From: Actinopolymorpha singaporensis
Lineage (GTDB): Bacteria > Actinomycetota > Actinomycetes > Propionibacteriales > Actinopolymorphaceae
NCBI RefSeq assembly: GCF_900104745.1
Contig: NZ_LT629732.1
Span: 2,591,981-2,655,980 of the forward strand
Reading direction: 5' to 3'
Length of the DNA stretch: 64,000 bases
The translations under genes and the position numbers were made by a program. The notes below the pieces were generated by a model. That model saw only the letters and a list, made by a program, of their open reading frames with translations. It ran no database searches and was not told where the DNA came from. Shown here one piece after another: positions 59,031 to 64,000 of the stretch; positions within the stretch are counted from its first letter, which is position 1; each line of letters begins with the position of its first letter.

Positions 59031-59765
59031 CTAGGTGGCGCGCCCTTCCTTCACGTCGGCGCTTTCGTCGCCGCTGTCATCTGGCGACAGGTGCAGGTCG
59101 ATCATCTGCGGGATGTTGCCGCGGTCACGCGTCCGTAACAGCCGCACTATCGAACGGTGGCTGTCGAGAAGCCTCTCTACTGGTGGTTTTCGGACCAACG
59201 CCCGCCGGTAACCGAACTCCCAGAAGAAGTTGTGGAGAATGGTCCCGATCGTGACCAGGAACTGGTTCCCGGTGGCGCGGAGCAGAACGTCGTGGAACTC
59301 CTCGTGGAGCGCGGCGGCCTTGCCCGGGTCTTCGGCGTGCACCATCGCCGAACTGATTTCGTCGAGGTGGTCCACCTCCGACACGGATGCCCGGTCGATT
59401 ACCAGCTCATAGATCCCGCGCTCCCAGATCGCACGGACCTCGAGGTAGTCGTGCTCGGTCAGGCCGTCCGATCCCATCCAGGCGGCGATCTGTGCGAACA
59501 CCTCTGTGTCAGCGACGTCCGCGACATAGGTGCCGCTGCCCTGCGTCACGCGCAGCATCCCCAACGCCTCCAGTGATGCCACTGCCTGCCTCAGGACGTT
59601 GCGACTGACTCCGAGCGACTGGGCGAGGCTGGGCTCCGCTGGAAGGCGGGTTCCGACCGCCAGGCGGTTGGTCAGGATGTAGTCGCGAAGGGCTGCGGCG
59701 GTCTGGTCGGTGAGGCGCTCGCGAGAGACGACGTTCAGACCACTGCTTCGGAATGGGTCAATCAT
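59031..59765 (-). CDS. GntR/FadR-family transcriptional regulator
   Basis: The 244-residue protein has the GntR winged helix: AAALRDYILTNRLAVGTRLPAEPSLAQSLGVSRNVLRQAVASLEALGMLRVTQGSGTYV. The C-terminal domain is the FCD/FadR-type helical bundle with metal-binding-type histidines in HEEFHDVLLRATGN and LLDSHRSIVRLLRTRD. It lies directly upstream of the transporter operon on the same strand and probably regulates it. Direct and inverted repeats overlap its own start (59763-59797), which suggests autoregulation. Confidence 0.92.
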   Translation of the reverse strand: MIDPFRSSGLNVVSRERLTDQTAAALRDYILTNRLAVGTRLPAEPSLAQSLGVSRNVLRQAVASLEALGMLRVTQGSGTYVADVADTEVFAQIAAWMGSDGLTEHDYLEVRAIWERGIYELVIDRASVSEVDHLDEISSAMVHAEDPGKAAALHEEFHDVLLRATGNQFLVTIGTILHNFFWEFGYRRALVRKPPVERLLDSHRSIVRLLRTRDRGNIPQMIDLHLSPDDSGDESADVKEGRAT

Positions 59766-59797
59766 TCTCTGTCTGCCTCATTCTCTGGGTGCGAGAA
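59763..59797. promoter_or_regulatory. Repeats overlapping start of GntR gene
   Basis: CATTCTCTG occurs at 59763-59771, including the start codon, and again at 59779-59787, 16 bp apart. TTCTC and GAGAA form an inverted repeat at 59781-59797 with a 7-bp spacer. Binding here would block both transcription and translation start. Confidence 0.4.
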
Positions 59798-60042
59798 AGA
59801 TACGACCGAGCGAATTAGGTGTCAACGGCTACTTGTCGAAGAAGGCCTGGGAAGCATGGTCGCGTTCGGGTCAACAGAAGATTGCGCGTCCCCAATCGGC
59901 CAAACTTTGGTTCGTTCATGGTTGCCGCGTTACCTGGGAGAGAAACGGAGGGGAGGCCCGTGCCCTCAGCCGTTTCCTGATTATGGGTCCGCTGTGTGTC
60001 CTGGTGGAGCGAACACGAGAAGCGCGGCACCTACCGCCTTCG

Positions 60043-60477
60043 TCAGTCGGTCTGCAGATGCGGTCGGAGCCGGTCGGCGATCCGGTCGGTCTCGTCGAAC
60101 GACAGCCTCGGCACCGTTCCCCAGTCGGTGCCGCCACCGGGCAGCGTTCCGGCCACGTGGAAGTGAACGTGTGGAACGGTCTGGTGCGAGGGCACGCCGT
60201 TGTTCTGCCAGACGGCCACGCCCTCGACGTCGAAGGCCTGCACGATCGCGGCCGCCGCGCGTTGGGTGAGCTCCATCAGCGGGGCGTACTCGTCCGGAGC
60301 CAGGTCCAGCAGAGTGGGCCGGTGCGCGGTCGGGATCGCGAGCACGTGCCCCACGCCGCGTTGTTCCCGCGTGACCAGCAGAGCGACCTTGTCCAGCTGC
60401 TTCAGGACGGTGAACGGCCGGTCACCATGGAGGTACGCACAGAACGAACAGTCGTCGTCAGGAACGATGAGAGCCAC
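60043..60477 (-). CDS. HIT-family (histidine triad) nucleotide-binding protein
   Basis: The 144-residue protein contains the triad motif HVHFHVAG near residue 110, preceded by WQNNGVPSHQTVPHVHFH. The N-terminal CSFCAYLHGDRPFTVL is typical of HIT proteins, with a zinc-type cysteine pair. Members hydrolyse or transfer nucleotide phosphoramidates, such as AMP-lysine. GTG 60477 is used; a GATACT box (60485-60490) lies 7 nt upstream and no ribosome site is seen, so it may be leaderless. Confidence 0.9.
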   Translation of the reverse strand: MALIVPDDDCSFCAYLHGDRPFTVLKQLDKVALLVTREQRGVGHVLAIPTAHRPTLLDLAPDEYAPLMELTQRAAAAIVQAFDVEGVAVWQNNGVPSHQTVPHVHFHVAGTLPGGGTDWGTVPRLSFDETDRIADRLRPHLQTD

Positions 60478-60484
60478 GGGCTGA

Positions 60485-60490
60485 AGTATC
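60485..60490 (-). promoter_or_regulatory. -10-like box GATACT upstream of HIT gene
   Basis: GATACT keeps A2 and T6 of the -10 consensus and ends 7 nt before GTG 60477. The same box and spacing (6 nt) occurs in front of the broken GNAT gene at 48548. Confidence 0.4.
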
Positions 60491-60523
60491 CCGCACCGGC
60501 CGCGCGATCGCGATGATGTCCTG

Positions 60524-61423
60524 TCAGGTCAGGATGCTCGCGAGCTGGTCGTTGGTCTCCCGGTCGGATCGGGAGGTGTTCCACTCGAAGTGCTGCTGCG
60601 CCCGTACGACGGCGCTGACCTGGGCCCACCGGCGTACGTGCTCGCGGTCGAGTTCTGCCGCCTCGGCGAAGATCACCAGCCAGCGGAGTACGGCGGGTTC
60701 GAAGTCCTCCGGGGCGATCAGGCCGAGGTCACGCCCCCCGACCGCGGTGGTGCGGAGCAGGGTGAACGCGTCGTACGCCGGGTCGCCGACCCAGCCGCGG
60801 GGGTCGATGACCTGCCAGGGTTCCCGTACGCCGCGCAGCACGTTGTTGAGGTGCAGGTCTCCGTGCACCATCGTGTCCGGCTGGTGCCGGCAGAGGTCCC
60901 GGACCGTCTCGCGCGCGGAGTGGACGACGCGAGCAGGGAGCCGGCCCGCCGCCCGGTCGACGATCTCGGCCCACTCGGGCGCCCGGTCGGCGACGCGCGG
61001 CAGATCCGGGGGAGCGGGGATGGCGAGCCGGCGGACGAGGCCACCCGCGACTCGGATCGCCTCGTCGACGGGTTGCACTTCGTAGGGCCGCTCCGGGCCC
61101 GCGCGCTCCAGCAGCATCGCGAACCGCTCGTCGTCGCGTTCCCACAGTTGCACGGCGCCGCGCCCGGCCCACGTCTGGTAAGCCTCCGGCTCGTGCACGT
61201 TCGCCGGATGCGGGTAGGACACCTTCAGGACGACGTCACCGTGGGCACCGGACTTCGCCGGCTGAACGATTCCGACCTGCCCGCTGACCGCCGGGCCGTC
61301 GGGTACGCAGTTCCAGCGTTGGAGTAGTTCGTCCAGCAGGGCTGGTAACGATGCCAGCCATACGGCCCCGCCCTCGCGTGGGACGGTCGCCCGCCGTAGT
61401 TCCTCCGGAATCTCCGTCACCAC
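60524..61423 (-). CDS. APH(6)/streptomycin kinase-like phosphotransferase
   Basis: The frame is open to 61447; GTG 61423 was chosen because GGGGAGG lies 11 nt upstream, and either start is possible. The protein of about 300 residues has the catalytic loop MVHGDLHLNNVLRG and the metal-binding VIDPRGWVGDPAYDAF, the pattern of the APH_6_hur (streptomycin 6-kinase) family rather than of the protein at 3177. The N-terminal lobe has VVLKVSYPHPANVHEPEAYQTW. It may phosphorylate an aminoglycoside or another sugar alcohol. It is near-adjacent to the SDR gene and ends 46 bp from the HIT gene. Confidence 0.85.
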   Translation of the reverse strand: MVTEIPEELRRATVPREGGAVWLASLPALLDELLQRWNCVPDGPAVSGQVGIVQPAKSGAHGDVVLKVSYPHPANVHEPEAYQTWAGRGAVQLWERDDERFAMLLERAGPERPYEVQPVDEAIRVAGGLVRRLAIPAPPDLPRVADRAPEWAEIVDRAAGRLPARVVHSARETVRDLCRHQPDTMVHGDLHLNNVLRGVREPWQVIDPRGWVGDPAYDAFTLLRTTAVGGRDLGLIAPEDFEPAVLRWLVIFAEAAELDREHVRRWAQVSAVVRAQQHFEWNTSRSDRETNDQLASILT

Positions 61424-61509
61424 GAGTGTCGCGACCTCCCCGATCACGCAGTTCAGCTACGCGTCGACCCCACCGCCCGGCAAATCCTCCCACCACGAGG
61501 TCCCCGGCA

Positions 61510-62337
61510 CTAGCGTCGGCGACCGTGCCTCTCCGCGAACGGGTCGGCACCGCGGCTGAGGCGTCGACCTCCGTCCACGGTGAGTACGACTCCGGTGACG
61601 AAGGACGCCTCCTCCGATGCGAGGAAGGCCACCGCGGCGGCAACCTCGGACGGTCTGCCTGCCCGGCCGACCAGGGTGGGCGGACGCTCGATCCCCGACC
61701 CGCCCTCTCTCAGGCTCTCCCGCGCCGACGCAGTGTCGATGACACCGGGTGCGACGGCGTTGACCCGGACGCCACCTGGGGACATCTCGACGGCGACCGC
61801 CCGGGTCAGTGCGGAGATGCCACCCTTGCTGGCGCCGTAAGCGGCGTAGGTGGCAAGCGGGAGGTGCTCCTGGATGGCGGTCACGTTGACGATCGCGCCG
61901 CTGCCACGCGGGAGCATGTGCCGGCCGGCAGCCCGGCACAACATCGCAGTGGTCGTCAGATTAGTGGCCAGAACCCGCGCCCAGGCGTCCTCGTCCAGAT
62001 CGACCAGGCGGACGCGCGGCCCGTGGTCGACGGCGTTGTTGACGAGTACGTCCACCCGGCCGAAACGTTCGAGCACCGCCGGGATGACACCCTCCCGCTG
62101 CGACGGGTCGGCCAGATCGGCCACATGGAGTCGTGCCGTGCCGGCGCAGCACCCGGACTCGGTGATCCGCTCCACCGTGTTCGCGCCGCCTTCGCGATCG
62201 ACGTCCACCACGACCACGAGCCCTCCGTCGTGGGCAAGCCGACGGGCGATCGCACTGCCGATGCCCGATCCGGCACCGGTGACGACCGCAACCTGTCCTT
62301 GCAGTGTTCCCATTTCCCCGTCGCTCCGTTCGGTCAC
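61510..62337 (-). CDS. Short-chain dehydrogenase/reductase (SDR)
   Basis: The 275-residue protein has the NAD(P) fold VAVVTGAGSGIGSAIARRL, VVVDVDREGG after strand 2, VDVLVNNAVDHGPRV and the active-site Tyr-x-x-x-Lys in YAAYGASKGG. The position of the catalytic serine is occupied by the TA of VNVTAIQEHLP, so the usual Ser seems missing. GTG 62337 overlaps the permease stop by 4 bp (GTGA); ATG 62313 is another possible start. It is translationally coupled to a sugar ABC transporter, so it probably oxidises the imported sugar or its product. Confidence 0.85.
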   Translation of the reverse strand: MTERSDGEMGTLQGQVAVVTGAGSGIGSAIARRLAHDGGLVVVVDVDREGGANTVERITESGCCAGTARLHVADLADPSQREGVIPAVLERFGRVDVLVNNAVDHGPRVRLVDLDEDAWARVLATNLTTTAMLCRAAGRHMLPRGSGAIVNVTAIQEHLPLATYAAYGASKGGISALTRAVAVEMSPGGVRVNAVAPGVIDTASARESLREGGSGIERPPTLVGRAGRPSEVAAAVAFLASEEASFVTGVVLTVDGGRRLSRGADPFAERHGRRR

Positions 62338-63236
62338 TGCTTCACCGCGCCGGCGATCCCCTCGACGAAGTAGCGCTGAAGGAGGAGGAACACCACGACC
62401 ACGGGAAGGAGGCTGATCGTGCTCGCCGCGTTCATCTGCGCGTAGCTGGTGTAGTTCTCGCCCTGGAACGAGTACACCGCCACCGCGAGAGTGCGCAGGT
62501 CGGGCTGGCTGAGGGTCAACACCAGGGGGAGCAGGAAGTCGTTCCAGCTCGCTATGAACTGCAGGATGACGACGGTAGCCGTCACCGGCTTCGCCAGCGG
62601 GAGAAACACCCGAACGAAGATCGTGAAGAAGCCGGCGCCGTCCATCGTCGCCGATTCCTCGAGTTCTTTCGGGAGCTGCCGGAAGTACCCGGCGTAGAGA
62701 AGGAGCTGGATGATGTGAGCCTGACCGCTCTCGGCGAGGATGATTCCGAACAACGTGCCGTCAAGGTGGAGTTTCCCGATCAGGTCGAAGATCGGGATGA
62801 TCGTGTATCCCTGTGGGAGGAAGACGAGGGCACCGAGTACGGCGACCAGGATTCGCCGTCCGGGGAACGCGTATCGGCCGAGGACGTACCCCATCGTCGC
62901 CGTCGTGAAGACGACGATCGCGACGCCGCTGAAGGTCACGACGACCGTGTTGAGGAAGTAACGCCCCATCTCGGCATCGATCCACGCGTCGGTGTAGTTG
63001 CTGAAGAACCACTTGGTCGGGAACAGCCCGAGACCGGCGAAGACCTTGCCGTTCGGGCGCACCGACGCCGACATCATCCACAGGAACGGATAGATCCACG
63101 CCAATGCGATCGGCGTGAGGATGGCGTACGTCACCATCCGCCGTACCCGCCCTCGCGGTCGCTGCCGACCCGCACCGACGCTGGGCACACCCGCCCTTGC
63201 CCGGGGGACCCGCGCCATCAGCTCGGAAATGGTCAT
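62334..63236 (-). CDS. Sugar ABC transporter permease (MalG/carbohydrate type)
   Basis: ATG 63236 overlaps the upstream permease stop by 4 bp (ATGA); 300 residues. Six membrane segments and the cytoplasmic coupling loop ELEESATMDGAGFFTIFVRVFLP match MalG-type permeases, with AFPGRRILVAVLGALVFLPQGY and ASWNDFLLPLVLT as further marks. It works with the permease encoded upstream and an ATPase encoded elsewhere (often MsiK in actinobacteria). Its stop overlaps the SDR start. Confidence 0.92.
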   Translation of the reverse strand: MTISELMARVPRARAGVPSVGAGRQRPRGRVRRMVTYAILTPIALAWIYPFLWMMSASVRPNGKVFAGLGLFPTKWFFSNYTDAWIDAEMGRYFLNTVVVTFSGVAIVVFTTATMGYVLGRYAFPGRRILVAVLGALVFLPQGYTIIPIFDLIGKLHLDGTLFGIILAESGQAHIIQLLLYAGYFRQLPKELEESATMDGAGFFTIFVRVFLPLAKPVTATVVILQFIASWNDFLLPLVLTLSQPDLRTLAVAVYSFQGENYTSYAQMNAASTISLLPVVVVFLLLQRYFVEGIAGAVKQ

Positions 63237-64000
63237 CGTGACTCCACCGTTGTTCCGGGTCCGCGGCGGAGCCTGCGGACGGCGGTGATCTGGGCGATGG
63301 CGAGCACGATGAGCAGGAGGCCGAACAGTACACCTGCGGCGGAGGCGTACCCCAGGCGTTGTGCGGAGACCTGTCCCTGCGCCCCGAAGGCCGTGCGGTA
63401 GATGTAGAGCTCCATCACCTCGGTGGAGAAGTACGGACCGCCGTGGGTCAGCGCCTGCATGAACGCGAACACCTGCATGTTCCCGACCAGCACGATGAGA
63501 GTGATGATGACGGCGAACGGCGCCAACAGCGGCGCCGTGATGGAGACGGAGCGTCGCCACCAGCCGGCTCCGTCGACCTGGGCGGCTTCGTACAGCTCCG
63601 CCGGGATGGTCTGCAGGCCGGCGAGCCAGTAGATCATCGGCTGGCCGAACCACTTCCAGACGAAGATGCCGATCGCGGTCCACATCACCAGGTGCGGGTC
63701 GGTGAGGAAACCCACCGGGCGCTCGCTGAGGTGGAATGCGCGCAGCACCTCGTTGGCCGGGCCGTTGAACGCCGAGAACACCATGCTCATGACGATGCTG
63801 ACGATGGCCGTGGTGGTGACGACAGGAACGAAGAACAAGGTCCGGAACAGTGGAGCGAGTCGTAACGACCGGTCGTTGAGGACGATGGCGACGACCAGCG
63901 ACAGGAGGAGTTCGACCGGCGTCGCGACGCCCGCGAACCACGCCGACCGTCCGAAAGCCTTCCAGAAGTACTCGTCCCCCATGAGTTCGCTGAAGTTCTG
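63233..64000 (-). CDS. Sugar ABC transporter permease (MalF/carbohydrate type), 5' end outside window
   Basis: The frame is open to the right window edge (upstream codons read QNFSEL before the in-window Met), so the start lies beyond 64000. The visible 256 residues have five membrane helices and the coupling loop ELYEAAQVDGAGWWRRSVSITAPLL of MalF-type permeases. LFRTLFFVPVVTTTAIVSIVMSMVFS is the third helix region. A binding-protein gene probably precedes it on the minus strand outside the window. Confidence 0.9.
   Translation of the reverse strand, partial: QNFSELMGDEYFWKAFGRSAWFAGVATPVELLLSLVVAIVLNDRSLRLAPLFRTLFFVPVVTTTAIVSIVMSMVFSAFNGPANEVLRAFHLSERPVGFLTDPHLVMWTAIGIFVWKWFGQPMIYWLAGLQTIPAELYEAAQVDGAGWWRRSVSITAPLLAPFAVIITLIVLVGNMQVFAFMQALTHGGPYFSTEVMELYIYRTAFGAQGQVSAQRLGYASAAGVLFGLLLIVLAIAQITAVRRLRRGPGTTVESR

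Noticed and set aside
1-64000. tRNA, rRNA, integrase, transposase or attachment sites
   Set aside because: No sequence resembling a tRNA or rRNA gene and no recombinase or transposase motif was recognised, so no mobile island could be supported despite several broken genes.

Overview
The window is GC-rich chromosomal DNA from an actinobacterium. The signs are strong third-position G/C bias, many GTG and TTG starts, F420-type flavin/deazaflavin oxidoreductases, a DUF222/HNH protein, twin-arginine lipoproteins, large LuxR (LAL) regulators, and several genes whose -10 box lies 6-7 nt upstream of the start codon, as in leaderless transcripts. The gene mix (many family-5 solute-binding lipoproteins, heparinase II/III, Gfo/Idh/MocA and FAD oxidoreductases) suggests a soil saprophyte of the Propionibacteriales type (Actinopolymorpha/Kribbella-like), but the genus is an inference. 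No rRNA, tRNA, CRISPR, integrase or insertion sequence was seen.

Layout. 1-3.1 kb: a heterodimeric ABC exporter, cut at the left edge. 3.2-9.8 kb: a phosphotransferase, a secreted beta-propeller, an F420-type PPOX protein, a DUF6458 membrane protein, a methyltransferase and a small P-loop kinase. 10-24.1 kb: a carbohydrate-catabolic region with heparinase II/III, aldo/keto reductase, two paralogous family-5 binding lipoproteins without permeases or ATPases, a Gfo/Idh/MocA dehydrogenase, a PhyH-type dioxygenase, a large FAD oxidoreductase and an IclR regulator whose upstream ATG frame carries a stop codon. 24.2-28.2 kb: cell-envelope genes (GT-C glycosyltransferase, acyltransferase-3, L,D-transpeptidase). 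28.4-32.5 kb: a decayed TetM/OtrA-like fragment, a GYD protein, a papain-like protease fused to a seven-repeat lectin propeller, and a binding-protein domain with no export signal. 32.5-39 kb: a ParB-fold-like protein, an S9-type peptidase, DUF222/HNH, and a MarR regulator with paired operators facing an NTF2-like gene, a luciferase-family fragment and a proline iminopeptidase, then a methyltransferase. 39-52.5 kb: two LAL regulators flank a secreted subtilase, a TAT-exported glycosidase, a frameshifted GNAT gene and a SemiSWEET-like protein with a repetitive basic tail. 52.6-59.8 kb: a GNAT gene and a complete oligopeptide ABC operon (substrate-binding protein, B, C, D, F) behind a GntR/FadR regulator and an 18-bp palindrome. 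60-64 kb: a HIT protein, an APH(6)-like kinase, and a sugar ABC permease pair translationally coupled to an SDR, cut at the right edge.

Together the genes describe extracellular polymer breakdown (subtilase, glycosidase, propeller proteins), uptake through ABC systems (oligopeptides and sugars) and intracellular oxidation of unusual sugars. The most unusual single gene is the leader-less papain/lectin fusion. The best-defined regulatory sites are the two MarR operators 30 bp apart and the palindrome in front of the oligopeptide operon. Coordinates, motifs and inverted repeats were read by eye from the sequence; family names come from motif recognition and no database search was run.
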